In this document: piece after piece, positions 1 to 7,918 of the stretch
Layout of the letters: each line of letters begins with the position of its first letter
Position numbering within the stretch: position 1 is the first letter of the stretch
Source of the DNA: Enhydrobacter aerosaccus
GTDB taxonomy: Bacteria > Pseudomonadota > Alphaproteobacteria > Reyranellales > Reyranellaceae
NCBI GenBank assembly: GCA_903832005.1
Contig: CAIKZO010000004.1
Location: 1-64,000 of the forward strand
Length of the DNA: 64,000 nucleotides
Reading direction: 5' to 3'
Translations under genes and position numbers: made by a program
The notes under the pieces: generated by a model
Seen by the model: only the letters and a program-made list of their open reading frames with translations
What the model was told of the DNA's origin: nothing
The model's database searches: none

Positions 1-39
1 CCGTGGCCTGCCCTACGCTACGCTCCGGTCAGCCCACGG
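1..39. repeat. Imperfect inverted repeat at window edge
   Basis: The first 39 bases start with CCGTGGCCTG and end with CAGCCCACGG, so the outer ten bases pair with one mismatch. It may be the end of a palindromic intergenic repeat cut by the window edge. Bases 40-112 hold only the leader of the next gene; no coding signal was found upstream of it. Confidence 0.3.
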
Positions 40-112
40 GCTGGCCAAAGCGGCCGGACTGTGACTCACGGACTGGTATCGCTGCAGGGGGCAGGCCAAC
101 TGGGAGGGGAGC

Positions 113-1411
113 ATGACGGTCGATCTCGAGGTCACCGCCAAGGAGCGCGGGATCAGGTATTTCCTGATCTCCTTCACCGATCTGTTTGGCGTCCAGCGCG
201 CCAAGCTGGTGCCGGCGTCGGCGATCGGCGGCATGGCCAAGGCGGGCGCGGCCTTCGCCGGCTTCGCGACCTGGCTCGACATGACGCCGGCCGATCCCGA
301 CGTCTTCGCCATTCCCGATCCGGACAGCCTGATCCAGTTGCCCTGGAAGCCAGAGGTCGGCTGGCTCGCCGCCGATCCGTGGATGAACGGCAAGCCGATC
401 GGCCAGGCGCCGCGCAATGTGCTGAAGCGGCAGATCGCCGAAGCGGCGGCGCAGGGCTACGAGATGAAGACCGGCGTCGAATGCGAGTTCTTCCTGATCT
501 CCGTCGACGGGTCGGAAATTTCCGACGCCGCCGACCGCCAGATCAAGCCGTGCTACGACCAGCAGGCGCTGATGCGCCGCTACGACGTGATCGCCGAGAT
601 CTGCGATGCCCTGCAGGGGCTGGGTTGGCACCCCTATCAAAACGACCATGAGGACGCGAACGGCCAGTTCGAGATGAATTGGCAGTTCGACACCGCGCTC
701 AAGACCGCCGACCGTCACGCCTTCTTCAAGTACATGGTCCGTTCGATCGCCGAGATGAGAGGCTTGCGCGCCACCTTCATGCCCAAGCCCTTCGTCGATC
801 TCACCGGCAACGGCTGCCATGTCCATGTCTCGCTCTGGAAGGGCGCGCGAAACCTGTTCGAGGACGGCGCGGGCGAGCTCGGCCTCTCGGCGCTTGCCTA
901 CAAATTCTTGGGCGGCATCATGCATTCGGCCGATGCGCTGGCGGCAGTGCTCAATCCGACGGTCAATTCCTACAAGCGCATCAATGCTGCGCCGACACTG
1001 TCGGGCGCGAGCTGGTCGCCGAGTTCGGTGACCTATACGGGCAACAACCGCACGCACCTGATCCGCATCCCCGAGCCCGATCGCTTCGAGATCCGTCTCG
1101 CCGATGGTGCGGCCAATCCCTACCTGTTGCAGGCCGGTATCCTCGCTGCCGGCCTCGACGGCATCGTCAACGAGCGCGATCCCGGCAAGCGCCTCGACAT
1201 CAACATGTATACGGAAGGCCATACGGTCGCGGCCGGCAGGAAGCTGCCGCTCAATCTGCTCGATGCGTTGCGCGCACTCGAAGGCTCGACTGTTCTGGGC
1301 GAGCGGCTGGGCGCGCTGGTGCCGGCCTATCTTAAACTGAAGCGGCAGGAGTGGGACGCTTACGCCCGCCACCTCTCGCCGTGGGAGCGCGAGCACACGC
1401 TCGACTGCTGA
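113..1411 (+). CDS. glnT: GlnT-type (type III) glutamine synthetase family ligase
   Basis: This 432-residue protein is a glutamine synthetase family ATP-dependent amine ligase, close in length to rhizobial GlnT (about 435). The catalytic barrel carries ECEFF near residue 123, GNGCHVHVS near 232, NNRTHLIRIPE near 310 and ANPYLL near 333; these hold the metal, ATP and glutamate ligands in the family. An AGGGGAG Shine-Dalgarno a few bases before the ATG fixes the start. It converges on the liv transporter with a one-base gap. Some relatives make gamma-glutamyl-amides rather than glutamine, so the amine substrate is uncertain. No adenylylation-site assignment was attempted. Confidence 0.9.
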   Translation: MTVDLEVTAKERGIRYFLISFTDLFGVQRAKLVPASAIGGMAKAGAAFAGFATWLDMTPADPDVFAIPDPDSLIQLPWKPEVGWLAADPWMNGKPIGQAPRNVLKRQIAEAAAQGYEMKTGVECEFFLISVDGSEISDAADRQIKPCYDQQALMRRYDVIAEICDALQGLGWHPYQNDHEDANGQFEMNWQFDTALKTADRHAFFKYMVRSIAEMRGLRATFMPKPFVDLTGNGCHVHVSLWKGARNLFEDGAGELGLSALAYKFLGGIMHSADALAAVLNPTVNSYKRINAAPTLSGASWSPSSVTYTGNNRTHLIRIPEPDRFEIRLADGAANPYLLQAGILAAGLDGIVNERDPGKRLDINMYTEGHTVAAGRKLPLNLLDALRALEGSTVLGERLGALVPAYLKLKRQEWDAYARHLSPWEREHTLDC

Positions 1412-1412
1412 T

Positions 1413-2411
1413 CTACGAAGCGGCGTCGGCTGCTTCCTGGTCGGCCTTGAGCTTGTCGCCACGTTGCTGGCGGCCGCGTCGGTAGAGCCGGATGCCTGCG
1501 AGACCACGCGGCACGAAGATCACGAAGACCACCATCACCGCGCCGACGGCAATCAGATTGTAGACGACGCCGATAAAGCGCAGGCCCTCGGTGATGCTGA
1601 ACAGCAGGATCGCACCCAGGAACGGGCCCCAGATCGTGCCGACGCCGCCGAACACCGCCATACCGATCACCAGTGCGCTTGAGGCCGACGAGCCCACCGT
1701 CGGGCTGACCAGCTGGATGTAATAGGCGTATAGCGCGCCCGCGAGCCCCGCGAATCCGGCGCTGAGGCTGAAGGCCAGCAGCTTGTAATGGGTCGTGTCG
1801 ATGCCGAGGCTGGCGGCCAGGATCTGGTCCTCACGGATCGCCCGGAAAGCTGGGCCCGCATTGGTGCGCCGCGTGACGTAGAGCAGGATCGCGAGGCCCG
1901 TCAGCGACACCGCGGCCACGACGAGATAGGCCGCTTGCTTCTGCGCCAGCGGGTCCGTCGGCAGGCCGCTGAAGGTCCCGTAGTCGTGCATGCCGAAGGC
2001 GCCGCCGGTCAGCGACTGCCAGTTGGTGACGACCAGGGTCACGATCTCGCCGAAGCCCAGAGTCACCAGCGCGAGATAGTGGCCGCGCAGGCGCAGCGCC
2101 GGGAAGCCGACACCGAGGCCGACCAGCGCGCAGAGAAGCAGCGCCGCCACCATGCCAATCCACGACGAAGCGCCGACCAGCTTGGTCAGGCAGGCCGCGG
2201 TATAGGCGCCGATCGCAAAGAAGCCGCCATGGCCGAACGAGACCTGGCCGGTGTAGCCGCTCAACACATCCCAGCTCGCGGCGAACAGCGCCCAGATCAA
2301 CGCCTGGATCGCGACATGCAGGACGAACGGATGCGACCAGACGAGCGGCAGCGCGAGACCCGCCAGCGCAAGGACGGTGATGGCGATCGTGCGCGGGCGC
2401 AGCGCGCTCAT
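1413..2411 (-). CDS. livM: Branched-chain amino acid type ABC permease LivM
   Basis: The 332-residue inner-membrane protein is the second permease of a HAAT-family importer. Hydrophobic segments run from the N-terminus (ITVLALAGLALPLV) to about residue 305. The family block YTGQVSFGHGGFFAIGAY lies near residue 50 and the coupling region near AIREDQILAASLGI. The C-terminal tail is charged. The ATG overlaps the livH stop by four bases (ATGA). It is the last gene of the operon livK-livG-livF-livH-livM, read toward lower coordinates. The true substrate may be another amino acid, an amide or a short peptide. Confidence 0.92.
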   Translation of the reverse strand: MSALRPRTIAITVLALAGLALPLVWSHPFVLHVAIQALIWALFAASWDVLSGYTGQVSFGHGGFFAIGAYTAACLTKLVGASSWIGMVAALLLCALVGLGVGFPALRLRGHYLALVTLGFGEIVTLVVTNWQSLTGGAFGMHDYGTFSGLPTDPLAQKQAAYLVVAAVSLTGLAILLYVTRRTNAGPAFRAIREDQILAASLGIDTTHYKLLAFSLSAGFAGLAGALYAYYIQLVSPTVGSSASSALVIGMAVFGGVGTIWGPFLGAILLFSITEGLRFIGVVYNLIAVGAVMVVFVIFVPRGLAGIRLYRRGRQQRGDKLKADQEAADAAS

Positions 2412-3286
2412 GGCTTCTTCCCGAACAGGCCCTGCGGGCGCACCAGCAGGACCAGGATCATCGTGCCGAAGGCGATGGCGTTCTGCCATTCCGACGGGAT
2501 CACGATCACCGACAGCGACTCGAGGGTGGCGATGATCAGGCTGGCGACCAGTGCGCCCAAGAGGTTGCCCATGCCGCCCAGGATGGTGATGGCGAAGGCC
2601 TTGATGGTCAGCGTGAATCCCACTGCCGGATAGACGCTGAACAACGGCGCGATCAACGCGCCCGCCAGGCCCGCGAGGCCGCACGCGAGCGCGATGGTGA
2701 GCGTGAAGATGCGCCCGAGCGGAATGCCGACCGACTGCGCCGCCGCAGGGTTTTGCGCCACCGCGCGGATCGCCATGCCCTGGCGATGGAAGCGCAGGAA
2801 GAGGAACAGCAGGCCGAGACTGGCCCCCGCCACCGCGAGGATCAGCAGGCGCTGGCCGCTGATGTAAGTGAACGAGAGATCGAGGCCGCCCTTGACCGCG
2901 GGCGGTACCGAGAGGAACTCGCCGCCGGCGATCGCGAGCAGTGAGTTCTGCAGCAGCGCCGAGAGGCCCAGGGTCAGCACCAGGAACAGTGGACCGGGTG
3001 CGCGTCGGCCCAGCCGTTTCTGCAAGGGCGCGATCAGCAGCGGATAGACCGCGAGCCCCAGCACGAAGACGGCAATCGGCGCCACCACCAGGCCGATCGC
3101 GGCGGGCAGGCCCAGCACGACCATGGCGATGTAGAGCGCGTAGCCGCCGATGGCGAGGAACTCGCCGTGCGCCACGTTCACGATGTCGAGCACGCCGAAG
3201 ATCAGGGTGAGGCCCACGGCGAACATCGCGTAGATGCCGCCCAGCACCAGCCCCAGGATCAGGAACTCGAGGATCTCTTCAAACAT
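2408..3286 (-). CDS. livH: Branched-chain amino acid type ABC permease LivH
   Basis: A 292-residue polytopic permease with the LivH signature: YAMFAVGLTLIFGVLDIVNVAHGEF at the N-terminus (read in two overlapping blocks), then GIPLGRIFTLTIALACGLAG and a final GMGNLLGAL segment. It pairs with LivM to form the translocation channel in the inner membrane. It abuts livF (one-base overlap) and overlaps livM by four bases, so translational coupling is likely. Length is typical for the family. Confidence 0.92.
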   Translation of the reverse strand: MFEEILEFLILGLVLGGIYAMFAVGLTLIFGVLDIVNVAHGEFLAIGGYALYIAMVVLGLPAAIGLVVAPIAVFVLGLAVYPLLIAPLQKRLGRRAPGPLFLVLTLGLSALLQNSLLAIAGGEFLSVPPAVKGGLDLSFTYISGQRLLILAVAGASLGLLFLFLRFHRQGMAIRAVAQNPAAAQSVGIPLGRIFTLTIALACGLAGLAGALIAPLFSVYPAVGFTLTIKAFAITILGGMGNLLGALVASLIIATLESLSVIVIPSEWQNAIAFGTMILVLLVRPQGLFGKKP

Positions 3287-3999
3287 CAGCCGGCGTCCTC
3301 GCCCAGGTAAAGCCGCCGGATGCGGTCGGACTGGCGCAGTTCGGCCGAGGTGCCGGCGAAGGCGTTGCGGCCCATGTCGAGCACGACGACGCGATGGGCG
3401 CTGTCGAGGATGCGGCGCACGTTCTGCTCGACGATCAGCAGGGCGATGCCGGAGCGATTGAGGTCGGCCAGCGTGCCGTAGACTTCGTCGATCAGGCGCG
3501 GCGACAAGGCGGCCGAGGGTTCATCGAGGATGATGAGGCGCGGCGAGATCACCAGCGTGCGGGCGACGGCCAGCGCGCGCTGCTCGCCGCCCGACAGACT
3601 GCCGGCGCGCTGCTTCGAGCGCTCGCGAAAGCGCGGGAACTGCGCGTAGATTTTCTCGATCGCCGTCTTGACCGCGCTGCCCGATTTCAACGAATAGCCG
3701 CCCAGCACCAGATTCTCGTGCACGCTCATGTCGGCGAAGATGCCGCCGGCCTGCGCCACGTAACCGATGCCGCGCCGCATCACCTGGTCGGGCGAGCGGC
3801 CCTGCAGGGGTTTGTCCTCGAAGGTGACGGCGCCCTCGAACGGCGGCAGATAGCCGAAGATCGTCTTGAGCAAGGTCGATTTGCCCGCGCCGTTCGGGCC
3901 GATGATCCCCACGATTTCGCCCGGCGCCACCTCGAGCGCGACCTTGTGCAGGATCTCCAGACGCCCGTAACCCGCGCTGACGCCTGCCACGGACAACAT
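3286..3999 (-). CDS. livF: Branched-chain amino acid type ABC ATPase LivF
   Basis: A 237-residue cytoplasmic ATPase. It has Walker A GPNGAGKST near residues 34-42, signature LSGGEQRALAVAR, Walker B LIILDEPSAAL and a switch region IVEQNVRR. The QNV form after the Glu is typical of LivF, in place of the EHD seen in LivG. It overlaps livG by one base at its start and livH by one base at its end. It should work with LivG as an ATPase heterodimer. Confidence 0.92.
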   Translation of the reverse strand: MLSVAGVSAGYGRLEILHKVALEVAPGEIVGIIGPNGAGKSTLLKTIFGYLPPFEGAVTFEDKPLQGRSPDQVMRRGIGYVAQAGGIFADMSVHENLVLGGYSLKSGSAVKTAIEKIYAQFPRFRERSKQRAGSLSGGEQRALAVARTLVISPRLIILDEPSAALSPRLIDEVYGTLADLNRSGIALLIVEQNVRRILDSAHRVVVLDMGRNAFAGTSAELRQSDRIRRLYLGEDAG

Positions 4000-4736
4000 C
4001 AGTGCTTCGCCTGATCTTTGGCGTGAGAGGCGCCGAGCAGCGCCTCGATGACCTTCTCGTTGGCGCGGATCTCGGCCGGCGGTCCATCGGCGATCTTCTC
4101 GCCGTGATCCATGACCACGACCCGGTCGCAGAGATCCATGACGAAACGCATGTCGTGCTCGATCAGCAGGATGGCGCGGCCGGCGCTGCGCTCGTGGCGG
4201 ATGATGCCCGCAATCGTGTCGCGCACGACGGGATGCACGCCCGCCAGCGGTTCGTCGAGCAGCAGCAGGTCGGGCTGCACGAGGAGCTGCATGGAGACTT
4301 CGAGCAGGCGTTGCTGGCCGATCGACAGGTTCTCGCCGGTCTCATGCTCGAGATGAGAGAATTTGAAATCCGCCATCAGGCTTTTCGCGCGCGGCTGCCA
4401 GTCGACCAGGCGGCGGCCCAAGGCGGCGAGGCTGAGGTTCTCCCACACCGTCAGCTCCCGGAAGATCTTCACTTCCTGGAAGGTCCGGCCGATGCCGCGC
4501 CGCGCCACCTCGTGCAGCGCCAGGCCGCCCAGCGGCGCGCCGTCGTGCAGCACCTTGCCGCCGTCGGCGCGCAGGAGATTGGTGATGCAGTTGAAGACCG
4601 TGCTCTTGCCCGAGCCGTTCGGCCCGATCAGGCCGACCACCGAGCCGGCCTCGACCTCGAAGCTGCAGCGGTCGACGGCCAGCAAGCCGCCGAACCGCTT
4701 GGTCAGCTCCTGAACGGCCAGCCTGGGCTCGGCCAT
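3999..4736 (-). CDS. livG: Branched-chain amino acid type ABC ATPase LivG
   Basis: A 245-residue ATPase with Walker A GPNGSGKST, signature LSIGQQRLLEV, Walker B LLLLDEPLAGVHP and the switch-His motif LLIEHDMRFVM. LivG proteins have this EHD motif and a longer insert between Walker A and the signature, as here (KIFRELTVWENL). The gene follows the binding-protein gene after about 21 bases, which fits the order livK-livG-livF-livH-livM. Confidence 0.92.
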   Translation of the reverse strand: MAEPRLAVQELTKRFGGLLAVDRCSFEVEAGSVVGLIGPNGSGKSTVFNCITNLLRADGGKVLHDGAPLGGLALHEVARRGIGRTFQEVKIFRELTVWENLSLAALGRRLVDWQPRAKSLMADFKFSHLEHETGENLSIGQQRLLEVSMQLLVQPDLLLLDEPLAGVHPVVRDTIAGIIRHERSAGRAILLIEHDMRFVMDLCDRVVVMDHGEKIADGPPAEIRANEKVIEALLGASHAKDQAKH

Positions 4737-4757
4737 TTTCGCTTCCTGGCGAAGAGC

Positions 4758-5984
4758 CTACTTCTTCTCCCAGCCCCAGGGCGGGACCGGCCGGTACTTG
4801 CTGCCCTGCGCGGCGGCGATGTCTTCGGGGAAGACCACGGCCTTCTTGCCGTCCTGGATCTGTACGACGATCGTGTTGACCGGCATGCGGTGGCCTTCCG
4901 CGAGCGGCGTGAACTTGCGCTCACCCCAGGCGGCCGTGAACTTGCCGCTCTCGAGCGCGGCCGCGACCTTGGCCGGATCGGTGCTGCCGGCGGCGGCGAT
5001 CGCCTGCAGCGTCACCAGGGCCGAGTCGTGCGCCTGTACGGCGAAGGTCGAGGGCGAGAAGCCGGTCTTCTTCTTGTAGGCCTCGACCATCGGCTCGGTG
5101 ACGGCGGTGTACTTGCCCGGGATCCAGCGCACGTTGACCAGAGAGCCTTCCATCTCCTTGCCGTGCTCGGCCACGAAGCTGTCGGCCGAGGCGGAGGTGC
5201 CCATGTGCGCGATCATCGACGGCACGCGGAGCTCGTTCCATTGGCGGAACAGGACGGGTGCGGCGGTGCCGTAGACCTCGCCCACGATGGCCTGTGCGCC
5301 CAGGCGCTTGAACTTGGCCAGCTGCGGGGTGAGGTCGGGCGCGCCGCGCGGCACGAACTCGTCGGCCACGACCTCGATCTTCGGCGCGTGGGCCTTCAGC
5401 CATTCCTGGGCGATGCGAGAGAAGTCGTGACCGGCGTCGGTGTTCTCGTTCAGCATCGCGACCTTGGTCGGCTTCTGAAGCGTGCCGACGGCGGCGATCA
5501 CCGAGGTGGCGATGTCGTTGGCGGTCGGGCTGAGCTGGAAGACGTACTGCATCTTGTTGTCGGCGATCTTTTTGCCGATGCCCAGCGAGGCCGCGCAACA
5601 GGCCGTGATCGGGGTCGAGGCCTTCTGGAACTCGTCCATCACGCGGATGAAGACGTCGCTCGACAGGAAGCCGACGCCGGCGGTGATCTTGTCGACGGTG
5701 AGCGCGCGGGTCACCACGTTGAGGCCGGTGTCGCCCTTGCCCTCGTCGTCGTACCAGATGACCTTGATCGGGGTTTTGACGCCGCCCACCGTGTAGGTGG
5801 GTTGCAGGCTCTCGACCGCGACTTCGATGCCCGCCTTCATCTGCGCACCGACATCGGCGCTGATGCCCGAGAGCGTGACGAACGCGCCGAGCTTGATTTC
5901 CTGCTGGGCGAAAGCCGGTGCCGCCAGGCAAAGGACGGCGGCAGACGCCAGCGCGGCCCTCAACGTCTTCGAGATGATGTTCAT
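4758..5984 (-). CDS. livK: Periplasmic substrate-binding protein of Liv-type ABC importer
   Basis: A 408-residue secreted binding protein of the Leu/Ile/Val family. A Sec signal peptide (LRAALASAAVLCLAAPAFA) ends at AFAQQ, near residue 24, followed by IKLGAFVTLSGISADVG, the usual first strand. The chosen ATG has GGGGGACC just upstream. As first gene of the operon it should capture the ligand for LivHMGF. The neighbouring hydantoinase and ligase genes suggest amide-, hydantoin- or oxoproline-like compounds as well as amino acids; that is inference. Confidence 0.88.
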   Translation of the reverse strand: MNIISKTLRAALASAAVLCLAAPAFAQQEIKLGAFVTLSGISADVGAQMKAGIEVAVESLQPTYTVGGVKTPIKVIWYDDEGKGDTGLNVVTRALTVDKITAGVGFLSSDVFIRVMDEFQKASTPITACCAASLGIGKKIADNKMQYVFQLSPTANDIATSVIAAVGTLQKPTKVAMLNENTDAGHDFSRIAQEWLKAHAPKIEVVADEFVPRGAPDLTPQLAKFKRLGAQAIVGEVYGTAAPVLFRQWNELRVPSMIAHMGTSASADSFVAEHGKEMEGSLVNVRWIPGKYTAVTEPMVEAYKKKTGFSPSTFAVQAHDSALVTLQAIAAAGSTDPAKVAAALESGKFTAAWGERKFTPLAEGHRMPVNTIVVQIQDGKKAVVFPEDIAAAQGSKYRPVPPWGWEKK

Positions 5985-6063
5985 GGATGGTCCCCCTTGA
6001 GAGGCAAGAGTGATGCAATCCGCGGGCCATGGGAAGGGAATGCAGCCCTGCGCCTTAATCGTT

Positions 6064-6096
6064 TGCCGCGCGGCACGGGGACCGGCAACATGCCGG
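6064..6096. promoter_or_regulatory. Two perfect palindromes between livK and hyuB
   Basis: The 113-base divergent spacer holds TGCCGCGCGGCA (6064-6075), a perfect 12-base palindrome, and CCGGCA-ACA-TGCCGG (6082-6096), a perfect 6-bp stem with a three-base loop. The second ends one base before the hyuB ATG, where the ribosome would bind. They could be operators shared by the divergent units, or a hairpin limiting hyuB translation. No regulator gene lies alongside. Confidence 0.4.
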
Positions 6097-6097
6097 C

Positions 6098-7918
6098 ATG
6101 CCCGAGACAAAAGACACCACCAAAGATCCAATCGCCTTCGAGCTGTTCAAGAACGCGATCTTCTCGATCGCCGACGAGATGGCGCTCACCGTGTTCCGCA
6201 CGACCTATTCGGGCGTGCTCAAGGACAACATGGATTACTCGACCGGCTTCGCCGACGCCGATGGGAAGCTGGTGGCGCAGGGCCTGACCTTGCCCGGCCA
6301 TCTTGGTTCGGTGCCGACGGCGATGGAATCGATCATGCGCCACTACGGCGATGACATGGTCGAAGGCGATGTGTTCATCATGAACGACCCGTTCGATGGC
6401 GGCATGCATCTGCCGGATATCTTCGTCTTCAAGCCGCTCTATCACGCTGGCAAGCGCATGGCCTTCGCCTGCACCGTCTGCCACCACACCGATGTCGGCG
6501 GCCGCGTCGCCGGCTCGAACGCGTCCGATTCGACGGAGATCTATGCCGAGGGCCTGCGCATCGCGCCGCTCAAGCTTTACGAGGCGGGCAAGATCAACAA
6601 GACGATCATGACGTTCATCGAGAAGAACGTGCGCATTCCCGTCAAAGTGTTCGGCGATCTGCGTGCCCAGCTCGCCGCCTGCCACATCGCGGAGCAACAG
6701 TTCGCCGAGCTGGTGTCCAAGCACGGGCCCGAGCAGACCGCCGCCTTCATGCGCGAGACGGTCGACTATGCCGAGCGGCTGACGCGCGCGTCGCTGGCCA
6801 AGCTGCCCGACGGCGAATGGAGCTTCGAGGATTGGATCGACGACGACGGCGTCGATTACGGCAAGCCGATCCGCCTGTTCGTCACCATCCGCAAGACCGG
6901 CGATCACATGGTGGTCGACTGGACCGGCACCCATCCGCAGGTGAAGGGCGCGATCAACAACACGCTCTCCTTCACCAAGGCCGCGTCCTACACCGGCATC
7001 CGCTCGGTGCTGCCGGCCGGCATCCCGAACAACGAAGGCGTGTTCCGGGCGATCGAAGTGATCTGCCCGCCGGGCACCGTGGGCAACGGCGTGCTGCCGG
7101 CCGCCTGTGCCGCGCGCGGCCTGACCGGCTTCCGCATGGTCGACTGCATGTTCGGCGCGCTGGCGATGATGCTGCCCGACAAGGTCAAGGCGGCGGGCGA
7201 CGGCGGCAACACCGGCATCTCGATCGGCGGCTACGATGCGGCGCGCAAGCCGTTCATCTATGTCGACTTCACCTGCGGCGCCTGGGGTGCGCGGCCGTGG
7301 GCCGACGGGCTCGACGGCAACAGCCACATGTTCGCCAACATGGCCTCGCACTCGATCGAGGTGACGGAAGCGGAAGAGCCGATCCAGCTGCTGGCCTACG
7401 AGTTCGTGGCCGACAAGGCGGGCGCCGGCAAATATCGCGGCGGCGTGCCGTTCCGGCGCGACTATCGCTTCCTCGAAGAAGAGGGAACCCTGCAGGTCCG
7501 TTCCGACCGGCGCGATCATCGTCCGTTTGGCCTCTATGGCGGCAGCCCGGGCGCGCCGTCGGAGAACTATCTAAATCCGGAAGGCGAGAACCGCACGTTG
7601 CCGGGCAAGCTCACCATGACGGTGAAGAAGGGCGACATCTTCCGTCACGTGCTGGCTGGTGCGGGCGGTTGGGGCGATCCACTGGAACGCGATCCCGCCG
7701 CCGTGATGAAGGACGTGCGCAACGAGCTTCTGTCGCCGGCGAAAGCCAAGGCCGATTACGGCGTTGTCGTCGACACGGTTAAGTGGACAGTCGATGAAGC
7801 CGCCTCGGCCAAGCTGCGCGAGGGCATCCGCACGGCGCGCGGCTGGACCGAGACGCCCAAGGTACAATGGCAGGATCCACCCTCTGCCGCTCGAGGTACG
7901 GTGAGAGCTGCAGAATGA
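6098..7918 (+). CDS. hyuB: Hydantoinase B / oxoprolinase beta family subunit
   Basis: A 606-residue cytoplasmic subunit of the HyuB family (hydantoinase B, 5-oxoprolinase and acetone carboxylase relatives). Visible family blocks are FRTTYSGVLKDNMDYSTGF near the N-terminus, FIMNDPFDGGMHLPDI, CHHTDVGGRVAGS (probable metal ligands), GTHPQVKGAINNT and GGVPFRRDYRFLEEEG near the C-terminus. With HyuA it would hydrolyse a cyclic amide using ATP. The stop overlaps the hyuA start (ATGA), so the subunits are probably translationally coupled. The ribosome-binding region is weak and lies in a hairpin. Confidence 0.88.
   Translation: MPETKDTTKDPIAFELFKNAIFSIADEMALTVFRTTYSGVLKDNMDYSTGFADADGKLVAQGLTLPGHLGSVPTAMESIMRHYGDDMVEGDVFIMNDPFDGGMHLPDIFVFKPLYHAGKRMAFACTVCHHTDVGGRVAGSNASDSTEIYAEGLRIAPLKLYEAGKINKTIMTFIEKNVRIPVKVFGDLRAQLAACHIAEQQFAELVSKHGPEQTAAFMRETVDYAERLTRASLAKLPDGEWSFEDWIDDDGVDYGKPIRLFVTIRKTGDHMVVDWTGTHPQVKGAINNTLSFTKAASYTGIRSVLPAGIPNNEGVFRAIEVICPPGTVGNGVLPAACAARGLTGFRMVDCMFGALAMMLPDKVKAAGDGGNTGISIGGYDAARKPFIYVDFTCGAWGARPWADGLDGNSHMFANMASHSIEVTEAEEPIQLLAYEFVADKAGAGKYRGGVPFRRDYRFLEEEGTLQVRSDRRDHRPFGLYGGSPGAPSENYLNPEGENRTLPGKLTMTVKKGDIFRHVLAGAGGWGDPLERDPAAVMKDVRNELLSPAKAKADYGVVVDTVKWTVDEAASAKLREGIRTARGWTETPKVQWQDPPSAARGTVRAAE

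Noticed and set aside
29..1507. Long open frame antisense to the glutamine synthetase gene
   Set aside because: The sense frame has clear family motifs, while the antisense protein is Arg/Gly/Asp-rich with no recognisable domain. It is a by-product of high G/C third positions. The same holds for antisense frames at 5981-7519, 7999-9702, 26726-28237 and 56965-58743.
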